NCBI RefSeq assembly: GCF_021729015.1
Contig: NZ_JAJQQZ010000001.1
Location: 992,001 to 1,056,000, forward strand
Source of the DNA: Halobacterium rubrum
GTDB lineage: Archaea; Halobacteriota; Halobacteria; Halobacteriales; Halobacteriaceae
Length of the DNA: 64,000 nucleotides
Direction of reading: 5' to 3'
Positions 16,288 through 26,120 of this stretch are shown piece by piece (the first letter of the stretch is position 1; each line of letters begins with the position of its first letter). The notes under the pieces are model-generated. The model saw only the letters and a list, made by a program, of their open reading frames with translations. It made no database searches and had not been told where the DNA came from. A program made the translations under genes and the position numbers.

Positions 16288-17285
16288 CGGATCGCGTCGA
16301 GGCGGGCGTCCATCTCGGCCTCGAAGCGGTCGGCGAGCGCCTCCGGGTCGTCGTCGACGACGTCGACCCACTTCTCGTAGAAGCCGACGCGCCCGAGATA
16401 CCGGACGGCGTCGTAGACGGGCTCGCGGTCGCCGTAGCCCGGCGGCAAGTCGCCCGCTCGCTCGCGGTAGCCGCCGTGGAGCGCGTCGACGACACCGGCC
16501 GGCGCGTTCCCGTCGGCGTCCGCGAACACGAGGCTCGTCGCGCGGTGGAGCTCCCGCGCGGGGTCGCCGACGTGCGCGAGCTCCCAGTCCACGAAGCCGA
16601 CGCTGCCGCCGGCGAGCGGGAAGCAGTTCGGCATCGCGGGGTCGCCGTGCAGGAGCGCAGCGGGCGCCCCGTCGAGCAGGTCGCGGTTCGCCTCGACGGC
16701 GGCGGCGACCTCGCCGTAGTAGTAGCCGAAGCGGTCGGCGGGCGCGATGGTGTGCATCCAGTCGATGCGGTCGACGAGCACGTCCGTCCACGACCCCTCG
16801 TCGACTTCGAGGCCGTTCGCGCCGCCACCGACCACGTGGCCGTGGGCGTCGAAGCGGTGGTCGTGGAGGGCGGCGAGTGCTCGGCCGACGCGCTCCGCGA
16901 GGCGGGCGCGGTCGTCCTCGTGGGCCTCGCTCCACTGGCGGCGCAGGCTGTGGTCGCCCAGCGGCGCCGTCGCGAGGTACGGCGTCTCGCAGTCCGCGTC
17001 CGCCGCCAGCACGTCCGGCACGGCGACCCGTGCGTGCTCCCGGACGTAGTCAGTGACGGCGCACTCTCGGGTAACGCGGCTGCCGTCGCCGTCGCTGGCC
17101 ACCTTCAGGAACGCGGTCTCGCCGTCCGCGAACTCGACGTGCACGGTCTGGTTCTGGTCGTTCCACGACGGGCCGGTGCCAGCCAGCCCGGACACGCTCC
17201 GGTCCGGGAACGCTGCCTCGACTGCGTCCACCAGTCCGTCGTCGGCCTGCGACCGCCAGTCGGTCGCTTGCTCCGTATCGCTCAT
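16284..17285 (-). CDS. Aminoglycoside-phosphotransferase-family kinase
   Basis: 333 residues with a protein-kinase-like fold. The N-lobe has AFLKVASDG with the ATP-binding lysine. The C-lobe has the Brenner motif LLHGDPAMPN and the metal-binding GFVDWELAHVGDPAREL. Members phosphorylate small molecules (antibiotics, choline, sugars); in haloarchaea the substrate is generally not known, so antibiotic resistance should not be assumed. It is the first gene of a two-gene operon with the methyltransferase. It is divergent from the ArsR-like regulator at 17397, which may control it. Confidence 0.88.
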   Translation of the reverse strand: MSDTEQATDWRSQADDGLVDAVEAAFPDRSVSGLAGTGPSWNDQNQTVHVEFADGETAFLKVASDGDGSRVTRECAVTDYVREHARVAVPDVLAADADCETPYLATAPLGDHSLRRQWSEAHEDDRARLAERVGRALAALHDHRFDAHGHVVGGGANGLEVDEGSWTDVLVDRIDWMHTIAPADRFGYYYGEVAAAVEANRDLLDGAPAALLHGDPAMPNCFPLAGGSVGFVDWELAHVGDPARELHRATSLVFADADGNAPAGVVDALHGGYRERAGDLPPGYGDREPVYDAVRYLGRVGFYEKWVDVVDDDPEALADRFEAEMDARLDAIR

Positions 17286-17396
17286 ACAGCACTCGGAGGG
17301 CTGCCTCCCACATAGCTCTCATCTGTAGTGTCGTACAGCCGCCGCGCCGACGGGCGCCGGAACAGACTCATTACGACTGGCCGGCAACAGTCCGGC

Positions 17397-18275
17397 GTGA
17401 CCGAAGACACCGACCGAGTGGCGGTCGACGCCCGCGACCCCGCCGAGGTCTTCGGCCTGCTCGCCGCAGAAGCCCGCGTCGACGTGCTTCGAGCGCTCGC
17501 CGACCACCCCCAGGACGCCGTCTCGTTCTCCGGGCTGTTCGCCGCCGTCGACGCCGTCCGGGACTCCGGGAACTTCAGCTACCACCTCGAGAAGCTCCGC
17601 GGGGCGTTCGTCCGCGAGGCCGACGGCGGCTACGCGCTCACGCACGCCGGCCGGCAGGTCGTCGGTGCGATCCACGCCGGCAGCTACACCGCCGACGCGG
17701 CCGTCGACCCCGTGGACGTCGGGTGGCACTGCCAGCGCTGCGGCGGCCGGATGACCGTCGCGTACGCCGACGGCGCCGCCAGCATGGAGTGCCGGGACTG
17801 CGGGAGCGGGGCCCGAATCCCGTTGCCGCCGGCCACTGTCGACCAGGTCGACCGGTCGGCGTTCCCGGAAGCTGCCGCGGCCTGGTACCACCAGCGCGTC
17901 CGCCGCACACTCGATGGCTTCTGCGCGGACTGCACGGGGCGAATCGACGCCGAACTGGTCTCGGCGCCCACCGCCGACGGCCCGTCGTTGGCGGAGTTCT
18001 CGTGTCCGCGCTGCGGCCGCACGGCGACCCTCTCCGGGACCACCATCGCCACCTTCCACCCCGTCGTCGAGGGGTTCCTCGTCGAACACGGCTTCGACAC
18101 GACGGCCCACCACCCCTCCCAGATATGGCCCGAGCTGGACGACACTGCGGTTTCGGTGCGGTCGCGGGACCCGATTGCGCTCACGGTCCGATTCGAGCAC
18201 GGCGGAGAGGCCGTCAGCGTCGACGTCGCTCCGGACGCCTCCGTCGAGACCGTCGACCGGTCCCCGGTCGAGTAG
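17397..18275 (+). CDS. ArsR-like winged-helix regulator with zinc-ribbon domain
   Basis: 292 residues from the GTG at 17397, chosen because TEDTDRVAVDARDPAEVF fits the family start. Residues about 15-95 are an ArsR-type winged helix (VFGLLAAEARVDVLRALAD, SGNFSYHLEKLRGAFV, YALTHAGRQVV). The C-terminal 190 residues hold three Cys pairs: CQRCGGR, CRDCGS, and later CADC with CPRCGR. This architecture is a haloarchaeal regulator type, and a clear paralogue is at 36967. Divergent transcription from the kinase-methyltransferase operon suggests that as a target. Confidence 0.82.
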   Translation: MTEDTDRVAVDARDPAEVFGLLAAEARVDVLRALADHPQDAVSFSGLFAAVDAVRDSGNFSYHLEKLRGAFVREADGGYALTHAGRQVVGAIHAGSYTADAAVDPVDVGWHCQRCGGRMTVAYADGAASMECRDCGSGARIPLPPATVDQVDRSAFPEAAAAWYHQRVRRTLDGFCADCTGRIDAELVSAPTADGPSLAEFSCPRCGRTATLSGTTIATFHPVVEGFLVEHGFDTTAHHPSQIWPELDDTAVSVRSRDPIALTVRFEHGGEAVSVDVAPDASVETVDRSPVE

Positions 18276-18839
18276 TCAGCTCGCGCCGTCCGTCTCGGCG
18301 GGCTCCTCGAGGCGCTCGGAGACCTCAGCCGCTACCTGCTCCGCGACTTCCTCCTCGACCCGTTCGTCGACTTCCGCCTCGACGCGCTCCTCGACTTCGT
18401 CGGCGACCTCCTCGGTGACCGTCTCCTCGACCTCGTCGACGACCTCTTCCTCCACGCGGTCGCCGACTTCCTCGGTCACCGTCTCCTCGACGCGCTCCTC
18501 GACCTCGTCGGCGACGCGCTCGTCGACCTCCGGCGGCACCTGTTCGGCAACCTCGTCGCCCACGCGCTCCTCGGCCTCCGCCTGCACGCGCTGTTCGGCT
18601 TCTGCCTGCACCTGCGCCTCGGCCTCCTCGGAGACGGCCTGCTGGATGGCGCGCTCGTAGATGGACATCTTCTCCCAGACGCGCAGGATGTACCCGACCA
18701 CCAGGCCCGCCTCGAAGGCGGCGACTCGCGGGTCGAACCGGTAGACGAGCACGGCGAACCCGCCGACGAACAGCACACCGTACAGCAGTTCTATCTGGAA
18801 CATCGTCTGCCAGCCCTGGAGTCGACTGCGCACGGACAT
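18276..18839 (-). CDS. Membrane-anchored coiled-coil protein with acidic repeats
   Basis: 187 residues. The N-terminal 60 residues contain two hydrophobic helices (IELLYGVLFVGGFAVLVY and AAFEAGLVVGYILRVW). From residue 63 to the end the protein is one long Glu/Val-rich helix with tandem variants of EEVxDxVEE and ERVEExV, giving a very regular coiled coil of about 110 residues. The DNA is correspondingly repetitive. No enzyme motif is visible. It could be a structural or scaffolding protein at the membrane. Downstream of the taxis transducer on the same strand but 100 bp apart. Confidence 0.72.
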   Translation of the reverse strand: MSVRSRLQGWQTMFQIELLYGVLFVGGFAVLVYRFDPRVAAFEAGLVVGYILRVWEKMSIYERAIQQAVSEEAEAQVQAEAEQRVQAEAEERVGDEVAEQVPPEVDERVADEVEERVEETVTEEVGDRVEEEVVDEVEETVTEEVADEVEERVEAEVDERVEEEVAEQVAAEVSERLEEPAETDGAS

Positions 18840-18935
18840 CGCTGTCTGTCACTACGGCCGTGTCGACAAAAAGACTACCACCGACCCCGGAGCAGGCAGG
18901 CGAATCTGTAGCGGGAACGTCCGTTCTGGTCGGGC

Positions 18936-20258
18936 TCAGTCGCCGCCCGAGTCACCGGCGCCGTCGAGTGCCCGTTCGGCGTCGCGGACGGCCTCCTCGA
19001 TGTCGGAGAGCATCGCCGTCTGCTCCTCGTTCGCGGCGGCGATGGTCGACGTCTCGTCGGCGACCTCGTCGGCGCGCTCGACGACCTCGTCGACGACGCC
19101 CGCGATGGCCTCGGCGGTCTCGGCCTGCTCGTCGGTCGCGTCGGCGATCTCCGCGACGCCGTCGGCGGTCTCCCCGATGCCCTCCACGATGGCGGTCTGA
19201 TTCTCGACCAGCTGTTCGGCGGCCTCTCGGGCCGCCTCGACCTCGTCGATGGCCGCAGTGACGCTCTCGGCCGTCTCCTCGCTGTCCGCTTCGATGTCCG
19301 CGACCAGCGCTTCGATCTCTGCCACCTGGCTCTGGGACTGCTTGGCGAGGTCCTTGACCTCGTCGGCGACGACGGCGAAGCCCTCGCCGTCCTCGCCCGC
19401 GCGAGCGGCCTCGATGTTCGCGTTCAGCGCCAGCATGTTCGTCTGGTCGGCGATGTCGTTGATGACGTCGACGAGCTGGTCGATCTCCGCCAGCCGGTCG
19501 TGCAGCGCCTCGGTGTTCTCGCCGACGGTGTCACCAGCTTCGGCGAACGCCTCGACGGCGTCCAGTACGTCCTCGGCAGCTTCGAGCGACTGCTCGGCGC
19601 GCTCGCGCGCCTGTTCGCTGCGCTGACGGACCTCATCGGCGCTGGCAGCCACCTCCTCGATGGTCGCCGACAGCCGAGAGACGTCCTCGGCGACCTCGTC
19701 GATACGGTCGGCCTGCTGGGCCGCGAGGTCGCTGATCTGCTGGCTCGAGTCGGCGACCTCCTCGCTCGCGTCGGTGAGTTCGTTGACGGCGGCCTCGACC
19801 TCTTCGGTGAGTGTCTCCTGGGCTCGTTCGACGCGCTGGCGCTGCTCGACGACGTCCGTGACTAGCGTCAGCACCTCGACGGCGCCGACGACCTCCCCGT
19901 CGGCGTCGGTCAGTGGGGTGGCCGACGCCTGCGCGTGCTGGGTGCCGGACGGCATCTCTGCCGTTCGGATGTCGTCCTCGCGTATCGGTTCCCCGAGCCG
20001 GGCGACGGTGTCGGCGAGCGTCTCGTCTTCGCCCTCCGTCCCGAACACCTCGATGGCGGGGGTGCCGACCGCTTGCTCGGCGGCCAGCCCGGTCATCTCG
20101 ACGACTGCGTCGTTCCAGACAGTAATGACACCGTCGCGGTCGACGACGAACAGTGGTTCCGGGTACGCCTCGAAGAAGCCCGTCGCGAGCTGCTGCCAGG
20201 GGCCCCCGGTGTCGCCGCTGCCGTCGTTGGTCGCGACGTCGAGTGCAGAGAGCGTCAT
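18936..20258 (-). CDS. Soluble PAS-containing halobacterial taxis transducer (methyl-accepting)
   Basis: 440 residues without membrane helices. Residues 25-135 are a PAS domain ([30 protein letters not shown]). Residues 150-430 are the MCP signalling helix bundle, with the conserved hairpin tip [21 protein letters not shown] and [18 protein letters not shown]. Glu-rich pairs on the flanking helices fit methylation sites. It should signal to CheA/CheW from the cytoplasm, with the PAS domain sensing an internal cue such as redox state or a ligand. It is divergent from hisD. Confidence 0.9.
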   Translation of the reverse strand: MTLSALDVATNDGSGDTGGPWQQLATGFFEAYPEPLFVVDRDGVITVWNDAVVEMTGLAAEQAVGTPAIEVFGTEGEDETLADTVARLGEPIREDDIRTAEMPSGTQHAQASATPLTDADGEVVGAVEVLTLVTDVVEQRQRVERAQETLTEEVEAAVNELTDASEEVADSSQQISDLAAQQADRIDEVAEDVSRLSATIEEVAASADEVRQRSEQARERAEQSLEAAEDVLDAVEAFAEAGDTVGENTEALHDRLAEIDQLVDVINDIADQTNMLALNANIEAARAGEDGEGFAVVADEVKDLAKQSQSQVAEIEALVADIEADSEETAESVTAAIDEVEAAREAAEQLVENQTAIVEGIGETADGVAEIADATDEQAETAEAIAGVVDEVVERADEVADETSTIAAANEEQTAMLSDIEEAVRDAERALDGAGDSGGD

Positions 20259-20349
20259 GACCTGCGTTCGACGCAGGCAGCGGTTAAGCCTCTCGGTGTT
20301 GGCAACGGCCGATGAAAACGCACTAACGCCGGGCGACCCAACGGCACGT

Positions 20350-21627
20350 ATGGACTACGAAGCCGTCGCCGACCTCGCGCCGGACCGACGCCGCGCGCTG
20401 TTCGAGCGGGACGCCGGCGTCGACGCGGTGCGGTCGGACGTGCGGGAGATTCTCGACCGGGTGGAGACGGAGGGCGACGTGGCGCTCCGGGAGTTCGCCA
20501 GCGAGTTCGACGGCGTCGAGGTCGGGAACCTCGACGTCACCGACGAGGCCGAGCGCGCCTACGAGGAGATCGGCGACGGCGTCCGCGAGGCCATCGAGGA
20601 CGCCGCGGCGAACGTCCGCGAGTTCCACGAGGCCCAGGTGCCCGAGGACTGGCGCGAGGAGTTCGGGGAAGGAAGGGAGCTCGGCCGGCGGTTCCGCCCC
20701 ATCGAGCGCGTCGGCGTCTACGCGCCGGGGGGCACGGCGACCTACCCGTCGTCGGTGCTGATGGGCGTGATTCCGGCGGTCGTGGCGGGCGTCGAGCAGG
20801 TGGCGGTGGCGACGCCGCCGGCCGAGGAGCTGAACCCGGTGACGCTGGCGGCGGCCCACGTCGCGGGCGCAGACCGCGTGTATCAGATTGGTGGCGCGCA
20901 GGCCGTCGGCGCGTTCGCGTACGGCACCGAGACCGTCGACACCGTCCAGAAGGTCGTCGGGCCGGGCAACAAGTGGGTGACCGCGGCGAAGGCCGAGGTC
21001 CGGGGCGACGTGGAGATCGACTTCCTCGCCGGCCCCTCGGAGCTGCTGGTGGTCGCCGACGAGACCGCCGACCCCGGGTTCGTCGCGGCGGACGTGCTCG
21101 CGCAGGCCGAACACGACCCGAACGCGAGCGTCGTCGCTGTGACGGACGACGAGGCGACCGCCGGGGCAATCACCGACGAGGTCGCGGCCCGGCTCGACGA
21201 CCGCGAGCGCGCCGACACCATCCGGCAGGCGCTCGACCACGAGGCCAGCGGCGTGTTCGTCGCGCGGTCGATGAGCGAGGCGGTCGTGTTCGCCGAGGAG
21301 TACGCCGCCGAACACCTCTCGGTTCAGGCCGACGACGACGAGGCGCTGCTGGACCGCATCGACAGCGCCGGTTCGGTGTTTCTCGGCGGGTACGCGCCGG
21401 TCGCCGCTGGCGACTACGCGACCGGCACGAACCACGTGCTGCCGACGAACGGGAAGGCGCGAGTGACGGGCGGCCTGAGCGTCGACACGTTCCTGCGGTC
21501 GACGACCGTCCAGCGCCTCGACCGCGAGGGCCTCGAGGACCTCCGGGAGACGGTGACGACGCTGGCGGACGCCGAAGGACTGGAGGGGCACGCCGCGAGC
21601 GTCGACGCGCGCTTCGAGGACGAGTAA
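20350..21627 (+). CDS. hisD: Histidinol dehydrogenase
   Basis: 425 residues from the ATG at 20350. It catalyses the last two oxidations of histidine biosynthesis, histidinol to histidine with two NAD. Family features are [25 protein letters not shown], the long signature beginning at [13 protein letters not shown], the [13 protein letters not shown] stretch and the catalytic Glu-His in [10 protein letters not shown]. It is a zinc enzyme of normal length. The other his genes are not in the window, which is usual for haloarchaea, where they are scattered. Confidence 0.95.
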   Translation: MDYEAVADLAPDRRRALFERDAGVDAVRSDVREILDRVETEGDVALREFASEFDGVEVGNLDVTDEAERAYEEIGDGVREAIEDAAANVREFHEAQVPEDWREEFGEGRELGRRFRPIERVGVYAPGGTATYPSSVLMGVIPAVVAGVEQVAVATPPAEELNPVTLAAAHVAGADRVYQIGGAQAVGAFAYGTETVDTVQKVVGPGNKWVTAAKAEVRGDVEIDFLAGPSELLVVADETADPGFVAADVLAQAEHDPNASVVAVTDDEATAGAITDEVAARLDDRERADTIRQALDHEASGVFVARSMSEAVVFAEEYAAEHLSVQADDDEALLDRIDSAGSVFLGGYAPVAAGDYATGTNHVLPTNGKARVTGGLSVDTFLRSTTVQRLDREGLEDLRETVTTLADAEGLEGHAASVDARFEDE

Positions 21628-21631
21628 GTCG

Positions 21632-21838
21632 CTACTCGCCGTTCTCCAGCTCGAACGCGACCTCTACCTCTGTCTGGTACTCGCGGCCGTCGACGGACGC
21701 GATTTCGACGCCCTGCTCGACGACTTCCGCCCACATCACGTTGTCCAGAGTCTGTTCGGCGCGGTCGATGGCGTCGTCTGCGGCGGCGGCGAAACTCTCC
21801 GTGCTGGTACCCGTGAGTCGGACCTTCTTGAATACCAT
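21632..21838 (-). CDS. Dodecin (flavin-binding protein)
   Basis: 68 residues from the ATG at 21838; an ATG five codons upstream is less likely. It matches the flavin-storing dodecin known structurally from Halobacterium salinarum: [27 protein letters not shown], then [15 protein letters not shown] with the tryptophan that stacks on the isoalloxazine ring, then the final strand [11 protein letters not shown]. Twelve copies form a hollow shell that binds riboflavin/lumichrome and protects against photochemistry. Convergent with hisD, the stops 4 bp apart. Confidence 0.93.
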   Translation of the reverse strand: MVFKKVRLTGTSTESFAAAADDAIDRAEQTLDNVMWAEVVEQGVEIASVDGREYQTEVEVAFELENGE

Positions 21839-21869
21839 GTGGCTCCGTACCACGGGTGTCGGTATAAAA

Positions 21870-22538
21870 CTACTCGCCGGCCGACCGCTCGCCCAGCCGC
21901 CGGCGCAGGGCCGCCGTGACGCCGCCGAGGTACGCCGTCCCCCAGGCTGCGGCGACGACGGCGCCGGCGGCGTTGAACACGAGGTCGAGGACGACGTCCC
22001 CGATGCCGAAGACCGTGAGGACGCTGCCGCCGGTCAGGTCGCCGACCGCCATCAGCGCGTACTCCACGACCTCCCAGAGCACGCCCACCGCGAGCACGGT
22101 CGAGAGGATGAACACCGACACGAACCGCGGCGGCAACTCGACGTCGTCGCTGTGCTCGTCGACGGCCCGCACCACCGCGTAGCCGCCGCCGGCCACCACC
22201 GACGAGGACAGCGCGTGCGTCAGGTGGTCCCACCACGGGATGCCACCGGGGGCGTAGAAGTTCGTCCCGCTGCCCGGGAGCCCGACGACCCCGAGCGCGT
22301 GCAGGAACACCGCCGACGTGATCCACAGCGTCAGTCCCGGGTCCATCGGGATGCCGTAGTCGCGCTCGAGGACGGCCGGCAGGTACGTGACGGCCAGCCC
22401 CAGCACGGCGTTGGCCACGATGCCCGTGTCGCCCTCGTAGACACCGACGAACAGGAAGCCGACCAGCGACAGCTGCATCCCGCGGGCGGCCTGCCGCTGG
22501 CGACGCGCGGACACGCCGAGGCGGTCGCCGAGCGTCAC
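21870..22538 (-). CDS. Multi-pass membrane protein, YjdF/DUF2238-like
   Basis: 222 residues from the GTG at 22538, which overlaps the stop of the upstream gene (GTGA). It has about six hydrophobic helices. The pattern [20 protein letters not shown], then [15 protein letters not shown] and [19 protein letters not shown] resembles the DUF2238/YjdF membrane family (D-H, WE..E and D..D motifs), whose function is unknown. It forms an operon with the membrane protein at 22535. Confidence 0.72.
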   Translation of the reverse strand: MTLGDRLGVSARRQRQAARGMQLSLVGFLFVGVYEGDTGIVANAVLGLAVTYLPAVLERDYGIPMDPGLTLWITSAVFLHALGVVGLPGSGTNFYAPGGIPWWDHLTHALSSSVVAGGGYAVVRAVDEHSDDVELPPRFVSVFILSTVLAVGVLWEVVEYALMAVGDLTGGSVLTVFGIGDVVLDLVFNAAGAVVAAAWGTAYLGGVTAALRRRLGERSAGE

Positions 22539-23209
22539 TCCGTCACCACCTCCGCGACCTCCGCGGGGAGGCGGCCGTGGGGGTCGGCGTACCGCCGGAC
22601 GTAGTAGACGAACACGCCCCCGGCGAGCGCGCCGACGGCCGTCGCCGCGACGAAGTCGAGCATCAGCGCGTCGACGGCGGCGGTCTGCTGGGCGTCGGTC
22701 AGCGGCGGCGCCGCCGGCAGCACGAAGCGCGTTCCCAGCAACACGTCGGAGGCGTACTGGACGACGGCCCACAGGCCGGCGGTGGCCATCGTCGTCACCA
22801 CGACGAACACGCCGGCGAACCAGTTGGTCATCGCGACGGGCGTGAACACGTCGAGCTCGACGGCGACGACCAGCGCGAGCGCGGCGACGGAGAGGTAGGC
22901 GGCGACGTCGGCGGTCAGCGGCGTGGTCGCGACGGCGCGCCAGACGCAGGGGATGGCGACGACGGCGACGACCTCCCAGGGGAGCATCGCGGTCGGCTGG
23001 CGGAACGCCACCGGCGGCACGGCGACGACGACGAGGACGGCGACGGCGAACGCCGCCCAGGCGATATCACTGGCGGCGCTGTCGACGGCGACGGCCGCGA
23101 CGACTGCCGCGACCAGCCACGAGAGCGCGGCGTTCGCGCGCTCGTCCCGCACGAGCGGCGCGAGGGTCGAGGGTCCAGCCACACTCGCTGCTACGTCCGT
23201 GCCCGGCAT
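22535..23209 (-). CDS. Haloarchaeal multi-pass membrane protein, function unknown
   Basis: 224 residues with about six hydrophobic helices (starting near residues 29, 50, 76, 103, 130 and 180), interrupted by short polar loops and ending in the basic VRRYADPHGRLP tail. No transporter or enzyme motif is seen. It overlaps the YjdF-like gene by 4 bp, so the two products probably act together. Confidence 0.7.
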   Translation of the reverse strand: MPGTDVAASVAGPSTLAPLVRDERANAALSWLVAAVVAAVAVDSAASDIAWAAFAVAVLVVVAVPPVAFRQPTAMLPWEVVAVVAIPCVWRAVATTPLTADVAAYLSVAALALVVAVELDVFTPVAMTNWFAGVFVVVTTMATAGLWAVVQYASDVLLGTRFVLPAAPPLTDAQQTAAVDALMLDFVAATAVGALAGGVFVYYVRRYADPHGRLPAEVAEVVTE

Positions 23210-23245
23210 TAAGCGTCAGGGCTCGGCGCGGGCCCGATCGGTTCG

Positions 23246-24166
23246 TCAGGCGACGCCGGCGAGGTACGCTGCGGTGTACGCGACGCCGGCGACGGTGACG
23301 GCCGCCAGCCCCGTCAGCGCGGCCGCCGGGAGCGAGGGAAGCGTGCGGGGCGCCGTCGGCTTCGGTGCGACGCCGACGGTGCCGACCGCGAGCACGCTGA
23401 ACACGAACTGGTAGGACGCGTCCAGTGTCGGCGCGGGCACGGCGAGCACGGCCAGCGCGTACCCGGCGCCGGCGACCGCGCGGTAGTCGACGAACTCGCC
23501 GAGGTTGCGGTCGGCGACAGCGAGCGCGCCCAGCACGCCCAGCCAAACCGCCGCGAGTTCGACGCCGAACGCCCCCAGCACCTGGAGCGTCGGGTCGGCG
23601 GTGAACGTCACGCGACCGCCGAGCAGGACGGCGTCGAGCGGGTACAGCAGCGCGGGGGGGTCGCCCGTGAGGAGGTCGCCGAACGGGTGGCTGACGAGGC
23701 CGAACGCGGCGACTGCGAGCAGGCTGCGACCCTGCACACCGACGGCGTGCCCGAAGCGGGCGACGACCCAGCCGGTGAGCGCGAACGCCGCCACGACGAC
23801 TGCCGCCAGCGGGCCGGAGACGGCGAACGCCACGGCGACGAGCGCACCGAGGACGCCCGCTGCGAGCCGCCGGTGGGTGGGCGCGAGCGCGAACGCGGCC
23901 GCCGCCGGGAGCGCGACGACCAGCGAGTGCGTCACGCCCCGGTGGACGGCCGTCGACGCGCCCCAGAAGGAGTTCGCCGCGGCGAGGGGCTGGGTCGGGT
24001 CGACGCCGACGAGGCCGACCAGCGCGTACGCCATGTCGACGTCGGGCGCAGCGGCGAACAGGCCGGCGACGCCGGCGAGCGCGAGCGCGCGGCGGCGGGA
24101 CACGCCGGTCTGGAGGGCGAGCAGCGCCACTATCCCGAACGCGGCCGTGGCGTGTCCCAGGAACAT
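23246..24166 (-). CDS. Membrane-bound metal-dependent hydrolase family (DUF457/YdjM-like)
   Basis: 306 residues from the ATG at 24166. The N-terminus MFLGHATAAF, then LAGVAGLFAAAPDVDMAY and STAVHRGVTHSLVVALP are the H-x-A, PD-D and HR-THS motifs of the LexA-regulated YdjM/DUF457 membrane hydrolases, followed by GLVSHPFGDLLT. About eight membrane helices. The natural substrate is unknown. The histidines and aspartates are consistent with a metal site inside the membrane domain. Confidence 0.82.
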   Translation of the reverse strand: MFLGHATAAFGIVALLALQTGVSRRRALALAGVAGLFAAAPDVDMAYALVGLVGVDPTQPLAAANSFWGASTAVHRGVTHSLVVALPAAAAFALAPTHRRLAAGVLGALVAVAFAVSGPLAAVVVAAFALTGWVVARFGHAVGVQGRSLLAVAAFGLVSHPFGDLLTGDPPALLYPLDAVLLGGRVTFTADPTLQVLGAFGVELAAVWLGVLGALAVADRNLGEFVDYRAVAGAGYALAVLAVPAPTLDASYQFVFSVLAVGTVGVAPKPTAPRTLPSLPAAALTGLAAVTVAGVAYTAAYLAGVA

Positions 24167-24222
24167 ACGGGTGTGTACGGCGCCACACGTCATAAGTCAG
24201 TCGGCGGCCGTGCTAGCGGGCG

Positions 24223-24759
24223 TCACTCGACCTGCTTCGTCCACTTCTTCTCGACGTCGGCGTTCGCGCGGACCACGGTGTCGCCGTCGGGCGACTCGAA
24301 CCGCGTCTTCCGGAGCTCGATGGAGCGCACGGTGCCGGTGACGTCGCCCGCGACGACCTCGTCACCGGGGTTGAAGTCGGGGTCGCGCAGAAGGTAGAGG
24401 CCGGCGACGGCGTCGGCGAGCATCCCGGAGAGCGCGTAGGAGACGCCGAGCGCGAGGAAGCCCGAGGCGGTGCCGAGCGCAGCGGCGATCTCGGGGAGAC
24501 CGACCACGGAGAGGAACGCCAGCAGGACGCCGAACCAGAGCACGATGGACCCCAGCGTCCCGCCGAGCTGGACGTAGACCGGCTGGTCGGGGAAGGTCCG
24601 CCGGAGCAGCGCGCGCACGGCGGTCATCACGACGCGGACGGCGACGGCGGCGAGCACGAGGAAGACGATGCCGGCGGCGACGTCCGGCAGCGCGCCGACG
24701 ACGGTGTCGACGAAGCCGTCGACAGTACGCTCGACGACGCCAGCGGTCTGGGCTGTCAT
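24223..24759 (-). CDS. Small MscS-type mechanosensitive channel
   Basis: 178 residues from the ATG at 24759. Two hydrophobic helices (about 24-46 and 66-90) precede the pore-lining helix region GTASGFLALGVSYALSGMLADAVAGLYLL and a short beta domain (FNPGDEVVAGDVTGTVRSIELRKTRF, then DTVVRANADV). It is the minimal form of MscS, lacking the large C-terminal cage, and acts as an osmotic release valve. Confidence 0.87.
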   Translation of the reverse strand: MTAQTAGVVERTVDGFVDTVVGALPDVAAGIVFLVLAAVAVRVVMTAVRALLRRTFPDQPVYVQLGGTLGSIVLWFGVLLAFLSVVGLPEIAAALGTASGFLALGVSYALSGMLADAVAGLYLLRDPDFNPGDEVVAGDVTGTVRSIELRKTRFESPDGDTVVRANADVEKKWTKQVE

Positions 24760-24896
24760 GGGACGCCGGTCGCACCCCGGGTACGTAAGCGCTGGTGGCG
24801 GAGCGGGCGGCGGCAGCGCTGCGACGGCCTGCACGGGACAGCGGCGCCCTGACCGCTTCCCGAAGGTATTTGCGCCCGCCACGTCCCGGCCTAGGT

Positions 24897-26084
24897 ATGT
24901 CCGAGACACCACCCGACGTCGGAGAGCTGTCGCCGCCGCAGCGAACGCTCATGGGCCCGGGCCCGAGCCCGGTACACCCTCGCGTCCTGAAGGCGATGAG
25001 CACGCCGCTCGTGGGCCACCTCGACCCGTCGTTCGTGGAGATCATGGACGAGACCCAGGAGCTGCTGCGGTACACGTTCCAGACGGACAACCAGTGGACG
25101 ATTCCGGTCTCGGGGACGGGGTCGGCGGCGATGGAGGCCGCCATCGGGAACCTCACCGAACCCGGTGACACCTTCCTCGCGCCGACGAACGGCTACTTCG
25201 GCGACAGGATGGCGGAGATGGCGCGCCGCGCCGGCGCCGACGTCGTGCGCGTCGGCGCGCCGTGGGGCGAGCCGCTGGACCCCGACGACGTCGCGGACGC
25301 CTGTGCGGAGTTCGACCCGGACGTCTTCGGGTTCGTGCACGCCGAGACGTCGACGGGCGCGAAACAGACGAACGTCCCGGCCATCACGGAGGCCGCTCAC
25401 GACCACGGCGCGCTCGTCATCGCGGACACAGTGACGAGCATCGGCGGCGTGGAGCTGCGGGTCGACGACTGGAACATCGACGCCGCGTACGCCGGGCCCC
25501 AGAAGTGCCTGTCGTGTCCGCCGGGCGCCAGCCCGCTGACGCTGAACGACCGCGCGATGGACAAGGTGCTCGACCGCGACGAGCCGGCGCGCTCGTGGTA
25601 CCTGGACCTCTCGCTGCTGGAGGGGTACTGGGGCGACGAGCGGGCGTACCACCACACCGCCCCCATCTCGAACGTGTACGCGCTGCGGGAGGCGCTGCGG
25701 CTGGTCGCCGAGGAGGGCATCGAGGAGCGCTGGGCGCGCCACGAGCGGGTCGCCGGCGCGCTGAAGGCGGGCGTCGAGGCGATGGGGCTCGGTCTGAACC
25801 CCGAGGACGACTACTGGCTGCCGAGCCTCAACGCCGTCCACGTCCCGGACGGCGTCGAGGACAGCGACGTCATCGAGTACGTTCTCGAGCACTACGACCT
25901 CGAGATTGCGTCGGGGCTGGGTGACCTCGAGGGCGACATCTTCCGCATCGGCTGTATGGGCCACGGCGCCCGGCCCGAGAACGTCACGCTCGTGCTCGCC
26001 GCGCTCGCGGACGCGTTCGACGCGCTGGGCGCGGACGTGGACGCCGCTGCCGGGATGGCTGCGGCTCGCGAACAACTTCGGTAG
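24897..26084 (+). CDS. Class V PLP aminotransferase (alanine-glyoxylate/serine-pyruvate type)
   Basis: 395 residues from the ATG at 24897. MGPGPSPVHPRVLKAMSTPLVGHLDP is the typical N-terminus of the archaeal serine-glyoxylate/alanine-glyoxylate transaminases. SGTGSAAMEAAIGNL binds the cofactor phosphate, Asp177 in IADTVTSIGG contacts the pyridine nitrogen, and Lys203 in GPQKCLSCPPG forms the Schiff base. The exact amino donor cannot be told. The longer open frame upstream is not protein-like and the MscS gene is divergent. Confidence 0.9.
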   Translation: MSETPPDVGELSPPQRTLMGPGPSPVHPRVLKAMSTPLVGHLDPSFVEIMDETQELLRYTFQTDNQWTIPVSGTGSAAMEAAIGNLTEPGDTFLAPTNGYFGDRMAEMARRAGADVVRVGAPWGEPLDPDDVADACAEFDPDVFGFVHAETSTGAKQTNVPAITEAAHDHGALVIADTVTSIGGVELRVDDWNIDAAYAGPQKCLSCPPGASPLTLNDRAMDKVLDRDEPARSWYLDLSLLEGYWGDERAYHHTAPISNVYALREALRLVAEEGIEERWARHERVAGALKAGVEAMGLGLNPEDDYWLPSLNAVHVPDGVEDSDVIEYVLEHYDLEIASGLGDLEGDIFRIGCMGHGARPENVTLVLAALADAFDALGADVDAAAGMAAAREQLR

Positions 26085-26120
26085 TCGGCAAAAAGACCGG
26101 CCGCGGTCGCGCGGCGTCTG

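Noticed and set aside
16284-17285. Antibiotic-resistance gene (aminoglycoside phosphotransferase)
   Set aside because: Only the kinase fold and Brenner motif are present. In haloarchaea such proteins have other, mostly unknown substrates, and the operon with a methyltransferase does not suggest resistance.
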